Part shown: in pieces, positions 34,861 to 43,326 of the stretch
Layout: every line of letters starts with the position of its first letter
Position numbering within the stretch: position 1 is the first letter of the stretch
DNA from: Bacteroidota bacterium
GTDB lineage: Bacteria; Bacteroidota; Bacteroidia; Chitinophagales; Chitinophagaceae
Reading direction: 5' to 3'
DNA length: 64,000 nt
NCBI GenBank assembly: GCA_020161435.1
Contig: JAIUNV010000007.1
Coordinates: forward strand, 183,456 to 247,455
The notes under the pieces: model-generated
Told to the model about the DNA's origin: nothing
Seen by the model: only the letters and a program-made list of their open reading frames with translations
Database searches by the model: none
Translations under genes and position numbers: made by a program

Positions 34861-37317
34861 TTAAAACTCTACGATAAAACCAATGGTAGGTAAAATACTT
34901 ACCTCATCATTCGGCAGTATTACAGGTATCGCATTGCTGCCGTTTTGCTGAATGGGTTGCCCGTTGGTAGTTACAAAAGCAGTGTTGTCTGCATTGCGTT
35001 TAAAGGTGTAGTTAGGCAGGCCGGGGTTGGCAGCACCATACCAGTTTTGTACATCCAGAAAAACATCCAGCGTAAATCTGCGGAAGTTCCATTTTTTGTC
35101 GATGCGTACATCGGCTGTATTGAATGATTGGAGTGTCAGCGTATTGGCTTGGTTGTAGTTGAAAACACCCGTGCCCAGTGTCAGGTAGTTTTGCTGGCTG
35201 GCTATCAAGTCAAACGGTGTGTAAGGGGCACCGCCCTGGTAGCGAAACTTCAAACCCAGTTCCCAGTTGCGGTTAAACTTATAGCCCCAGGTCAGGCTCA
35301 GCAGGTGGCGGTTGTCCCAGTTGGCACGTACATAGTCGCCGCTGCTGTTGGTGAATTCAGAACGGTAGAAAGTATAGCTCAAAATACCAAAGAAGCGGTT
35401 GGTGAGTTTTTGCTGCGCAAAAAATTCAATACCATATGCCCGGCCTTTGCCATCTTGGGTTACGGGTTCATTGCCAATGGCGCCAAAGTCGGTGCCTTTG
35501 TTGGCCAAACTTACGCCATCCAGCAGGCTCACAGGGTAGTTGCTGTACTTTTTGTAAAAACCTTCCAGCGTAAATCGGGTAGCGTTACTCGGCAGGTACT
35601 CCACACCGGCCACCACGTGGCGGCTGCGGATGTATTCGCCGGGGTTGTATACAATGCTACTCTGAATAGCATTCAAATATGCCAGTTGTGTATAGCTCGG
35701 CAGCTTGTAATAAATGCCGTAGCTGGCACTCACATTCCACTTGTTGCTCAGCGCATAGCTGGCACTAATGCGGGGGCTCAGTTGCTGCAGCGGATTGCTT
35801 TCGCTGTTCTGCAAATCATTTGCATCCATCCGCAGGCCGGCACTCAGTGCAAGCCTGTCGTTTAATATTCTCTTGCCCGCTTGTACAAAAGCACCATAGC
35901 GCAAAAAGTTGGCGTCGGTAAAACTGCTGATGATTTGTGCCGGTGCAACCAGGGTGCCATTGGCATCGTATTGCGGAGCACGAAAGCGTTGGCTAAATGA
36001 GTTGTCGAATTGCACCAGTTGTGCCACTGCGCCATAGCTCAGCTTCCAGCCATCAAAGTTGTTGGTAACATCAAAGCGCAGTTTGTTTTCTGTTTCGCGG
36101 CTCTGCACCCGCAGCGTTTGTTCGGTGGGTTGGGGGGCTTGATTGTCTTCATATTTCTCGGCTGAGTTGTCGAGGGTGTTGCGGCTCAGCGCCAGGTTCC
36201 AGTAGCCATTGTTGGTAAGGCGGCGCAGACTTGCACCAATGGTATAGCTCCATTGGTTGATGTTGGGGCTGCTGTTGATGGCATATAGTTTTTCCGGCGT
36301 GGCTTCTTTCGGCGCCGCAAAACTGAACTCATCTATTGCACCAATGCCTATTACGTTAAAGGTGGTTTTGGCATTAATTTTCGTAGTGGTCTTCAACTGA
36401 AAATCCCAGTAGTTGGGGCGAATGGGCAAGTCAAGCGCCTGAAACAAAAACTGCAGATAGCTGCGCCTTGCCGATGCCAGGAAAGTGGTGTTCTTGCTCA
36501 GTGGGCCATCAAACGTAGCTGCCGCTTCGGTTCCACTCAACCTAAAGTTGCCTTGCAGGCGGTTGGCGTTGCCGTTCTTTTGTTTAAACTGAAACACACT
36601 GCTCAGCGCATTGTCGTAGCGGGCATCAAATGCCGAGCTGCTCAATTTTACATCTTCAATAAAGCTCACGTTCAAAATACCCTGCGGACCACCACCGCTG
36701 CCTTGCGTACTAAAGTGGTTGATGATGGGCACTTCAATACCATCTAAGTAAAACACGTTTTCGCTGGGGGCGCCACCACGTATAATGATGTCGTTGCGAA
36801 AGCCGCCGCCACCAACACCGCCGCCTACACCGGGCAGCGATTGAATCACTTTGCTGATATCGAAGTTGCCGCCGGGGTTGGCTTTAATGTCTTCGGTGGT
36901 AAGGCGCTGTATGCTCAGCGGGCTTTCGAGGCTGGTAGCTTTGGCCGTGTTTTTGCGGCCGCTCACCACCACGTTTTCCAATTGGCTCACTTTCGCTTCC
37001 AGCTCTATCGTCAATACCGTTTCGTTACCCGTTGTTATCACCAGGTTGCTGATGGTTTTGGGTTGGTAGTTTACCGAACTCGCCGTAAGGCTGTAAGAGC
37101 CCGGGGCCAGATTGGTGAGCCGAAAGTTGCCCGCTGCATCGGTGGTAGTACCTTTGTTGCCGGGCTGCAGCACTACCGTTGCACCGCTTTGTGGCTGCAA
37201 GGTATTTTTATCAATCACGTTGCCACTCAGGCTGGCTGTGCCTTGTGCTATTACTACCAGGCTCACTATGTTGCCCACCAGGGCCAGCATCCATTTTCTC
37301 AAGCAATTTTTGGTCAT
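34861..37317 (-). CDS. TonB-dependent receptor with CarboxypepD_reg-like domain
   Basis: An 818-residue outer-membrane receptor. After a signal peptide (about 1-25, ending VVIAQG) comes a carboxypeptidase-regulatory-like beta-sandwich (about 28-110), then a plug domain (about 112-240; LENVVVSGRK, IQSLPGV, RNDIIIRGG, NVFYLDGIEVP), then a beta-barrel ending in an aromatic strand (PTIGFIVEF). No SusD-like gene is adjacent, so it is not a SusCD polysaccharide pair; it may import an iron complex, cobalamin or peptide. The C-terminal Phe is typical of outer-membrane insertion. Confidence 0.92.
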   Translation of the reverse strand: MTKNCLRKWMLALVGNIVSLVVIAQGTASLSGNVIDKNTLQPQSGATVVLQPGNKGTTTDAAGNFRLTNLAPGSYSLTASSVNYQPKTISNLVITTGNETVLTIELEAKVSQLENVVVSGRKNTAKATSLESPLSIQRLTTEDIKANPGGNFDISKVIQSLPGVGGGVGGGGFRNDIIIRGGAPSENVFYLDGIEVPIINHFSTQGSGGGPQGILNVSFIEDVKLSSSAFDARYDNALSSVFQFKQKNGNANRLQGNFRLSGTEAAATFDGPLSKNTTFLASARRSYLQFLFQALDLPIRPNYWDFQLKTTTKINAKTTFNVIGIGAIDEFSFAAPKEATPEKLYAINSSPNINQWSYTIGASLRRLTNNGYWNLALSRNTLDNSAEKYEDNQAPQPTEQTLRVQSRETENKLRFDVTNNFDGWKLSYGAVAQLVQFDNSFSQRFRAPQYDANGTLVAPAQIISSFTDANFLRYGAFVQAGKRILNDRLALSAGLRMDANDLQNSESNPLQQLSPRISASYALSNKWNVSASYGIYYKLPSYTQLAYLNAIQSSIVYNPGEYIRSRHVVAGVEYLPSNATRFTLEGFYKKYSNYPVSLLDGVSLANKGTDFGAIGNEPVTQDGKGRAYGIEFFAQQKLTNRFFGILSYTFYRSEFTNSSGDYVRANWDNRHLLSLTWGYKFNRNWELGLKFRYQGGAPYTPFDLIASQQNYLTLGTGVFNYNQANTLTLQSFNTADVRIDKKWNFRRFTLDVFLDVQNWYGAANPGLPNYTFKRNADNTAFVTTNGQPIQQNGSNAIPVILPNDEVSILPTIGFIVEF

Positions 37318-37591
37318 ACAATTAGTTGTCTACAGTTTCTATTTCTATTCCGGGTTCTACATATTTTTAATGGGGGCTGTCGGCTATTTACACCAATCAG
37401 CTGCAGTTCCGGCTACTCCGGGCTTCGCTGCGCTCCGGCCCCGCTTGCTGCGTGGCTACCGCTGCATATCCGGCTGCCCTTCAGCAATCTGCCCACTTCA
37501 GCTTTCGCCCGTTGTTGAACAAACGTCGTTCGGTTTGGTTCTACCGTTGTACAAAAGTTTTGCAAAAAACTACTGGTGCAAGCCAACACCT

Positions 37592-37615
37592 GTCGCAGGC
37601 CTCCCGGCCTGCGAC
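37592..37615. repeat. Palindromic repeat, GTCGCAGGCC family, copy 1
   Basis: Perfect ten-base arms GTCGCAGGCC and GGCCTGCGAC flank TCCC. Related copies are at 38588 and 52700. Confidence 0.7.
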
Positions 37616-37655
37616 GTTCTGTTACTAAAGCAAGCAGTAAAACCACCTGAAATTA

Positions 37656-37745
37656 GGTCGCCCTTTCAGGGCTTTGTTTCGTGTGTTGGTAACATTACCA
37701 CGGGCTACACCCGTGGCTAGGTGATGGTCGCCCTTTCAGGGCTTT
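37656..37745. repeat. Direct repeat pair flanking a hairpin
   Basis: GGTCGCCCTTTCAGGGCTTT occurs at 37656-37675 and 37726-37745, exactly 70 bases apart; each copy itself contains the stem GCCCT/AGGGC. Between them the stem CCACGGG/CCCGTGG lies at 37698-37716. This arrangement suggests a tandem structured intergenic element. Confidence 0.7.
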
Positions 37746-37889
37746 CGCATCCATTTTACCTAGGCGTATTCCTCAATGAAACTCCGTTCAATCCGCTACA
37801 TCTGCTTCCAAAAAAAAACATGTTTCTGCCGCTGTTTTGTAGCAATGCATCGTGTACCTGCCCATATTGAAGGATTATTTTCTACAGCC

Positions 37890-38456
37890 TTAGCGCAGTA
37901 CATACCGTGTACCCAGCGAAAAACCGCCATACACCCTTTCGCCGCTAAACAACGGATTGAGGCGTAGCTCCGGTTCCAACAGCCAGCGGTTGGCCAGTTT
38001 AATTTGTTTGCCCACTTTCAGCATCAGGCCCATGTCAAAGCTGTTGCTGGTCTCATAGTTGGTGACCACTACATTTGGGGCGCCTTTGGTTTGCACGGCA
38101 TCCAGCAAAAAATCGAAGGTTGGCCCGGCACTGATGTTTACAATGCGGGAATAGAATTTATACAACAACGGCACCGATATGAATCGTTCAACCACCGTGC
38201 TGTTGAACACAAACATGCCGCCCGGAGGTACCTGAACATAAGTGGTAAAATGTACCGGATTGTTGCGATAATAAACGCCCGTTTCGAGGCCGCTGTGTTT
38301 GGTCAGTTTTCTTTCCAGTGCCAGCCCCACCCCCGGCTTCAGGTCGTTGGAAAAAGTAAGGTCGGCAGTAAAATTGGCACCAATGCGGGTTTCGGTTTGC
38401 GCATGCAGCAATGGCGCCGTGCACGTCAATACAATCAGGGTAAAAATATACTTCAT
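37890..38456 (-). CDS. Outer-membrane beta-barrel protein (PorT-like)
   Basis: A 188-residue protein with a signal peptide (YIFTLIVLTCTAPLLHAQ) and alternating strands typical of small eight-stranded outer-membrane barrels (IGANFTADLTF, GLETGVYYRNN, ISVPLLYKFY, VYGGFSLGTRYVLR). It resembles the porin-family/PorT-like beta-barrels that are numerous in Bacteroidota. Specific function is unknown. It stands alone between two noncoding stretches. Confidence 0.8.
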   Translation of the reverse strand: MKYIFTLIVLTCTAPLLHAQTETRIGANFTADLTFSNDLKPGVGLALERKLTKHSGLETGVYYRNNPVHFTTYVQVPPGGMFVFNSTVVERFISVPLLYKFYSRIVNISAGPTFDFLLDAVQTKGAPNVVVTNYETSNSFDMGLMLKVGKQIKLANRWLLEPELRLNPLFSGERVYGGFSLGTRYVLR

Positions 38457-38770
38457 AGAGGCGTGTGGTTAGTTGGGCGCAAAATAGCTGTCGCTTCATT
38501 GCTATTGCTGCTGGTCGTCATTTATAGACAATTCTTAACAAGCAGCAATCCCTGTACGTTGCACAATGTTTAATGATTGATACTACTGTCGCAGGCCTGG
38601 CGGCCTGTGACAACTCGTTGCGCAACTTCTATATTCATCCACCGGAAATATGTCACCCCTGCGGAGCTTTGCAACTTCGCTTCCGTGCAAACCCAAACGC
38701 ATCTGTGTAAATCAGTATCACATTTATCTATATCTCAAAAAAGCTTGCAACTGAGGGAAAAAGTGAATGA
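38457..38770. other. 314-base intergenic region
   Basis: No gene is supported. It holds the second copy of the GTCGCAGGCC palindrome (38588-38611) and otherwise unremarkable sequence; no clear terminator was seen. Confidence 0.5.
38588..38611. repeat. Palindromic repeat, GTCGCAGGCC family, copy 2
   Basis: Arms GTCGCAGGCC and GGCCTGTGAC (one mismatch) flank TGGC. Confidence 0.65.
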
Positions 38771-38998
38771 TCACTTTTCATGCTTCTTTTTATACGCCAT
38801 CACACAGCGTACCAGTATTAATAAATCGAAAACCAGAAACAACGCCAGCACAGCCCACAACCAAGTTCGGGTTTGCGGCGATATCTGCTGAAAGGCCGGG
38901 GTATTCATGTTGCGCATCAGGTACACCATAAAGAGTAACGCCGATACACTCATGATCGAAAAAAAACAACCGAATGCGGATTTTCCTGAAACTTGCAT
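38771..38998 (-). CDS. Small two-helix membrane protein
   Basis: A 75-residue protein with two membrane helices (FFSIMSVSALLFMVYLM and WLWAVLALFLVFDLLILV) and a basic C-terminus. No family was recognised. The ATG at 38998 is chosen; a GTG at 39019 would add seven residues. It is divergent from the GNAT gene with a gap of about 50 bases. Hydrophobicity and an intact frame support it as real, but function is unknown. Confidence 0.6.
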   Translation of the reverse strand: MQVSGKSAFGCFFSIMSVSALLFMVYLMRNMNTPAFQQISPQTRTWLWAVLALFLVFDLLILVRCVMAYKKKHEK

Positions 38999-39049
38999 TA
39001 CTTGAAAGTTGGTGTTCACTCAAAACTTAAAACTACCACAATCTTGCGT

Positions 39050-39586
39050 ATGCAACTTCAGCCCACCCGGTTACACAACCATCTGGTTCTACTGCAACCC
39101 CTGCAGCCAGCCGATTTCGAACGCCTGTATGCCGTAGCATCCGATCCGTTGATTTGGGCACAGCATCCCAACCCCGACAGGTATAAAAGAGAAGTGTTCA
39201 GCACTTATTTTGAAGGAGCACTCGCCTCAGGTGGTGCGTTTTTGATTGAAGATGCAGCCACAGGCACCGCCATTGGCAGCAGTCGTTTTTATGATTATTT
39301 ACCCGAACGTAGCGAAGTGAAAATCGGCTATACTTTTTTTGCCCGCAGCCATTGGGGTGGGCAGTACAATCCACAGGTAAAAGCCCTGATGCTGAACCAC
39401 GCTTTTCAATTTGTTGACACGGTTATTTTTCATGTGGGTGCCAACAACGGGCGGTCACGCAAGGCCATGGAGCGGTTGGGCGCCACGAACCTTGGCGAAG
39501 AAAATGTGGCCTACTTTGGCGAAGCGTCGCGGTTGAATGTGGTGTATGCCATGTACAAAAACGATTGGCTGGCAAGGCAAGGGTAG
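39050..39586 (+). CDS. GNAT-family N-acetyltransferase
   Basis: A 178-residue RimJ/RimL-type GNAT. The N-terminal strand is LHNHLVLLQPLQPADFERLYAVASDP-like (about residues 7-32), the central strand SEVKIGYTFF precedes the acetyl-CoA pyrophosphate loop SHWGGQYNPQVKALML, and GRSRKAMERLGA forms the last helix. It probably acetylates a protein N-terminus or a small amine. Start ATG 39050 matches the family. It is 17 bases upstream of the ypdA-like gene, which has its own -7 box overlapping the gap. Confidence 0.88.
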   Translation: MQLQPTRLHNHLVLLQPLQPADFERLYAVASDPLIWAQHPNPDRYKREVFSTYFEGALASGGAFLIEDAATGTAIGSSRFYDYLPERSEVKIGYTFFARSHWGGQYNPQVKALMLNHAFQFVDTVIFHVGANNGRSRKAMERLGATNLGEENVAYFGEASRLNVVYAMYKNDWLARQG

Positions 39587-39591
39587 GTCTG

Positions 39592-39599
39592 TATCTTCG
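39592..39599 (+). promoter_or_regulatory. Putative -7 box next to the YpdA start
   Basis: TATCTTCG differs from TAnnTTTG by one base and ends four bases before the ATG at 39604, predicting a leaderless transcript. Confidence 0.35.
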
Positions 39600-39603
39600 C
39601 GGC

Positions 39604-40563
39604 ATGTTGGATGTAGTCATCATTGGAGCGGGGCCCATTGGTTTGGCCTGTGGTATCGAAGCACAGAAGGCTGGTTTATCTTATGTGATTTTGGAGAAAG
39701 GTTGTTTGGTCAACAGCCTGTACAACTATCCCGCCAACATGACTTTTTTCTCCACCTCCGAAAGACTGGAAATCGGGGGCGTTCCTTTCACCAGTTTGCA
39801 ATCTAAACCCAACCGTGCCGAAGCGTTGGAATACTACCGGCGGGTAACCATGCACTTTCAGTTGCAGGTACGTTTGTTTGAAGCTGTGCAGCAAGTGCAG
39901 CCACTCCACAAAGGGTTTGAAGTAACATCAACCAAAGCGACCTATACCTGCAAACACCTCATTTTGGCAACAGGATTTTACGACATTCCGGTTCGCATGA
40001 ATGTGCCCGGCGAAGATTTGCCGAAAGTGACGCATTATTATAAAGACCCACACTACTATGCGTTTCAAAACGTGCTGGTAGTAGGCGCCAATAATTCGGC
40101 AGTAGATGCAGCGCTGGAAACCTATCGTAAAGCTGCACACGTTACCATGGTGCTCAAGCATGATGATATTGGCGAACGGGTAAAATACTGGGTACGGCCC
40201 GATGTGGTGAACCGCATTGCCGAAGGTTCTATTAAAGCTTACACCAATGCTACGGTTGCGGCCATTCGGGAGCTGGAGGTAGATATTCAAACACCGGAAG
40301 GATTGGAGACCATTCCCAATGATTTTGTAATTGCCATGACCGGCTATCAACCCAATTTTGAATTACTGAAACAACTCGGCATTGGCCTGAGTGATGATGG
40401 TAAAATGTATCCGCAATACAACCCCGATACCATGGAAACAAACGTGCCAGGCATTTACCTGGCAGGTGTGGTTTGTGGTGGTATGGATACACATGTATGG
40501 TTCATCGAAAATAGCCGGGAACATGCAAGACTGATTGTGCAGCACATTGCCACAAAAGCTTAA
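39604..40563 (+). CDS. ypdA: YpdA-family bacillithiol disulfide reductase
   Basis: A 319-residue FAD/NAD(P)H oxidoreductase. The FAD loop is VVIIGAGPIGLACGIEA at 4-20, the NAD(P)H loop is VLVVGANNSAVDAALE near 160, and AMTGYQPNF plus GIYLAGVVCGG form the second FAD contact. It lacks the CxxC of thioredoxin reductase, as in YpdA (Bdr), which reduces oxidised bacillithiol with NADPH. SLYNYPANMTFFST is typical of the family. Together with ytxJ at 20.5 kb it suggests the organism makes bacillithiol. Confidence 0.9.
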   Translation: MLDVVIIGAGPIGLACGIEAQKAGLSYVILEKGCLVNSLYNYPANMTFFSTSERLEIGGVPFTSLQSKPNRAEALEYYRRVTMHFQLQVRLFEAVQQVQPLHKGFEVTSTKATYTCKHLILATGFYDIPVRMNVPGEDLPKVTHYYKDPHYYAFQNVLVVGANNSAVDAALETYRKAAHVTMVLKHDDIGERVKYWVRPDVVNRIAEGSIKAYTNATVAAIRELEVDIQTPEGLETIPNDFVIAMTGYQPNFELLKQLGIGLSDDGKMYPQYNPDTMETNVPGIYLAGVVCGGMDTHVWFIENSREHARLIVQHIATKA

Positions 40564-40955
40564 GATGTTTCTTCTTTGTCCTCCTCCTCATCTTCATCAA
40601 CAAACATCGACATCCAGTCTTCATGCTGTTGCTTTCCTTCTTGCTTATTAAAGAAGTATTTGGCTATTTGCATGCCGGCAAAAATGGCTACACTTTTCAG
40701 AATAGCAGGCAGTGCTTTGCCACTGCCGGAAGCAGCAAAAAAATCGGCGGCGTAGCTACCGGCTTTGCTATGAATGATTTTGCTGCCAAAATGCTGTAAA
40801 CCCCGTAGCATGGCTACGGCAGGCAGCCTTTGTACACGACGCCGCAATGCATGATCTGCTGTTTTAATGTGCGCCTTCAGTTTTCTTTTTTCAGCTTTCA
40901 ATTGCCGCAAGTTGCCAATAGGTTGCTGAATGCGATATGGTTGCATATTACTCAT
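40560..40955 (-). CDS. Hypothetical protein in envelope-stress-like cluster
   Basis: A 131-residue protein with a basic, helical first half, one moderately hydrophobic segment (LPAILKSVAIFAGMQIA) and a very acidic C-terminus (about ten Asp/Glu within the last 15 residues). No family was recognised. It is the third gene of a unit with the YqjE-like and YtxH-like genes (gap 11 bases), a set often linked to stress or membrane homeostasis. It overlaps the ypdA stop by four bases on the opposite strand. Confidence 0.75.
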   Translation of the reverse strand: MSNMQPYRIQQPIGNLRQLKAEKRKLKAHIKTADHALRRRVQRLPAVAMLRGLQHFGSKIIHSKAGSYAADFFAASGSGKALPAILKSVAIFAGMQIAKYFFNKQEGKQQHEDWMSMFVDEDEEEDKEETS

Positions 40956-40966
40956 GTCACAATTAC

Positions 40967-41335
40967 TTAATCGTTATCATCTTCATCCTGAGCAAACAGG
41001 GTGCTGATGATGCTGTTTTGAATGGCCTCCTGCAACGGCTTTCGCACAAAAGCCATCACAGTAAGCAGGAGTAATATATAAAAGGCGGCTACCAGTCCAA
41101 AGCCAATAAAAAAACTCTCGTATACCTGCGAAAAATAATATCCAGCCATGAAGCTGATAAACAATAGGGCAAAGAACAACAAGGAGCCTGCCAAAATGCC
41201 CACAATGAGTTTACCACTCAATATGCTTAGCTTTTCGGCAGCCTCCATTTTGGCCAGCAATAGCCGGTCATTTACCAGTTGTTTTACGGTATGTTGTACT
41301 TCATCGTACAATCCTTCTGCTTGTTGGTCAGGCAT
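40967..41335 (-). CDS. YqjE/holin-X-like membrane protein
   Basis: A 122-residue protein with a helical N-terminus and two membrane helices (VGILAGSLLFFALLFISFMA and FIGFGLVAAFYILLLLTVM). It matches the YqjE/'phage holin family' (Holin-X) group, which despite the name is chromosomal and not lytic. ATG 41335 begins one base after the YtxH-like stop (TAACATG), indicating translational coupling; a GTG at 41344 is also possible. Confidence 0.82.
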   Translation of the reverse strand: MPDQQAEGLYDEVQHTVKQLVNDRLLLAKMEAAEKLSILSGKLIVGILAGSLLFFALLFISFMAGYYFSQVYESFFIGFGLVAAFYILLLLTVMAFVRKPLQEAIQNSIISTLFAQDEDDND

Positions 41336-41336
41336 G

Positions 41337-41549
41337 TTATTCACTTTGTGGTAAACCGTCTTGCACTTTTTTCATAGCATGGCGGGCTTTGTCACTCAAA
41401 TCAGCAAAATCCTGTTTCAGGTCAGTTGCTTTGTCTTTCATTTTCTGCGAAAGTTCTTTGCCCTTTTTGCTTTTCAGAAAGGCATATACTCCGGCACTCA
41501 CGGCAATACCTGCTAAAAATCCCAACAGCGTTTTTGTACTTCCTTTCAT
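41337..41549 (-). CDS. YtxH-domain protein
   Basis: A 70-residue protein with an N-terminal hydrophobic segment (TLLGFLAGIAVSAGVYAFL) and a Lys/Asp-rich amphipathic helix with KSKKGKELSQKMKDKATDLK, the YtxH pattern. It is the first gene of a three-gene unit. YtxH-type proteins are induced by general stress in several bacteria; here that is inference. Confidence 0.8.
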   Translation of the reverse strand: MKGSTKTLLGFLAGIAVSAGVYAFLKSKKGKELSQKMKDKATDLKQDFADLSDKARHAMKKVQDGLPQSE

Positions 41550-41651
41550 AATGAAATGTTTTAAAAGTGAAGGCGTTCCTGCAAGAGCACAGGCTCGCTA
41601 AAAGACTCTATAAAGTTAGTGAAAATGTGGCGGAGGTCACGTATGCATTGT

Positions 41652-41659
41652 TATCTTTC
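41652..41659 (+). promoter_or_regulatory. Putative -7 box next to the L,D-transpeptidase start
   Basis: TATCTTTC differs from TAnnTTTG by one base and ends five bases before the ATG at 41665. Confidence 0.35.
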
Positions 41660-41664
41660 ACTAA

Positions 41665-43305
41665 ATGTTTTTCATGTTTTACACTTCTGTTATAAATCGA
41701 TTCAAATGGGTGGGTTTGATAATACTAATCAGCATGTTGCAGATGGCTTGCCAAAACAGCAATGCCAAAAAAATGCCGGAAATGAAACCGGTGGATACAA
41801 CTATTACTGCACAAAATGCATTCATGGATTTGTTTACTGATTCTGCCACTGTATTGTTATTTGTGCAGCAACAACACCTCAATGTGCAGGACAGCATTTA
41901 CCTCATCAGTTTTTACAAACAGCGCAATTATCAGCTGGCCTGGTACGACAGTAGTGGGGTAGCTGAGGAGGCATTCAATTTTATCAATCTCTATCGCAGT
42001 TATCAATCATCTACACAAGACAGTTCTTTGCTGCAACCCGATTTTGATGCATTGGCCAATCAGCTATACAACGATAGTCTGCCGCAGCTATTGAGCCAGT
42101 CAGAAAAAGTACAGGCCGATTTATTACTCACCCGGCATTTCTTTCGCTATGCCGAAAGAGCTTATGCCGCCGATGCGCAAATCAATTTGCGGGAACTCGA
42201 TTGGTTCATACCCAAACGCAAAACCGATCCTGTTGCTTTTTTAGACACCGTAGTAGCCAGTGGCGGCAAAGGCATCAGTAATCTGTTGCCTGTGCATCCA
42301 CTGTTTGAAGGATTGCGCAAGGCCTTGCTGCAATATACCCAGCTGGCCAAAGTACATAATTGGGAGCCTATTGCTTTTACCCAAAAAAAGTACCAGTTGG
42401 GTGATAGTACTACTGAAATATCCAGCATCAAACAACGATTAATTTGGCTGGGCGATTTGGCAGCTGCCGATACCGGACATGTATTTACGCCAGCATTACA
42501 AAAAGCGATATTGCAGTTTCAGCAGCGCATGGGCCTTGCCGCAGATGGCGTAGCAGGAAAAGGTTTTCTGGAAGCTATCAATGTGCCGCTTGAAGAACGC
42601 ATCAAACAAATTCGCATCAACATGGAGCGGGCCCGTTGGATTCCCAAGCCTGGTAATGGGAAGTATGTAGTGGTTAACATTCCTGAATTTATGCTGCGGG
42701 CTTATGACAGCGGCCAACTCAAATTGCAGATGAATGTGGTGGTAGGCAAACCCGCCAACAACACGGTTATATTTAACGGCAACATGCAGTATGTAGTGCT
42801 GGCTCCTTACTGGAATGTACCGTACAGTATTGTGAAAAATGAAATGGGCCGTTCGGCAGCTTATTTCTCCAAACGCAACATGGAAGTGGTGGGTAAGTAC
42901 AGCGATGGCCTGCCCATGGTGCGGCAAAAGCCAGGCCCCAACAACTCACTGGGAAGAGTGAAGTTTTTGTTTCCCAACAGCTACAGCATTTACCTGCATG
43001 ATACACCTTCCAAAAGTTTGTTTGACCAAAACAAACGGGCATTCAGCCACGGGTGCATTCGGGTGGCCAAACCCCGGGATTTAGCATTGTGGGCACTGGC
43101 AAGCAACAAAGAATGGACAGCAGAAAAAATAGACTCAGGTATGAGTGGCAGCAAAGAAATTACCATCACCATGCAGCAGCAAATCCCCGTGTTTATTGGC
43201 TACTTTACCTGTTGGGCAGATGCTCAGGGGTTACTTCATTTTCGCAACGATATTTATGGACACGATAAAAAATTAGGCAATCACTTGTTTGCTTCGGTAA
43301 AATAA
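41665..43305 (+). CDS. L,D-transpeptidase (YkuD) lipoprotein
   Basis: A 546-residue envelope protein. The N-terminus has a lipoprotein-like signal (LIILISMLQMAC). A helical scaffold domain spans about 60-240, a peptidoglycan-binding-1 domain about 250-310 (IKQRLIWLGDL, LQFQQRMGLAADGVAG), and a YkuD catalytic domain about 335-500 with the HDTP and SHGCIRV motifs; the nucleophile is C464. Such large periplasmic enzymes make 3-3 cross-links or attach lipoproteins to peptidoglycan. It is not in an obvious operon. Confidence 0.92.
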   Translation: MFFMFYTSVINRFKWVGLIILISMLQMACQNSNAKKMPEMKPVDTTITAQNAFMDLFTDSATVLLFVQQQHLNVQDSIYLISFYKQRNYQLAWYDSSGVAEEAFNFINLYRSYQSSTQDSSLLQPDFDALANQLYNDSLPQLLSQSEKVQADLLLTRHFFRYAERAYAADAQINLRELDWFIPKRKTDPVAFLDTVVASGGKGISNLLPVHPLFEGLRKALLQYTQLAKVHNWEPIAFTQKKYQLGDSTTEISSIKQRLIWLGDLAAADTGHVFTPALQKAILQFQQRMGLAADGVAGKGFLEAINVPLEERIKQIRINMERARWIPKPGNGKYVVVNIPEFMLRAYDSGQLKLQMNVVVGKPANNTVIFNGNMQYVVLAPYWNVPYSIVKNEMGRSAAYFSKRNMEVVGKYSDGLPMVRQKPGPNNSLGRVKFLFPNSYSIYLHDTPSKSLFDQNKRAFSHGCIRVAKPRDLALWALASNKEWTAEKIDSGMSGSKEITITMQQQIPVFIGYFTCWADAQGLLHFRNDIYGHDKKLGNHLFASVK

Positions 43306-43314
43306 CATTGCCTG

Positions 43315-43322
43315 TACATTTG
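43315..43322 (+). promoter_or_regulatory. -7 box abutting the next start codon
   Basis: TACATTTG is an exact match to TAnnTTTG and ends four bases before the ATG at 43327, so transcription should start at the start codon itself. Confidence 0.5.
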
Positions 43323-43326
43323 CAGC

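Larger units (their letters stand above)
37318..37889. other. 572-base intergenic region rich in palindromes
   Basis: No gene is supported. It includes a hairpin GTCGCAGGCC/GGCCTGCGAC at 37592-37615, a pair of 20-base direct repeats at 37656-37675 and 37726-37745, and a CCACGGG/CCCGTGG hairpin between them. The part at 37390-37560 is GC-rich low-complexity sequence. Open frames here lack codon bias. Confidence 0.6.

Noticed and set aside
40967..41335. Phage holin indicating a prophage
   Set aside because: The Holin-X/YqjE family is chromosomal; neighbours are YtxH-like and hypothetical genes, not phage genes.
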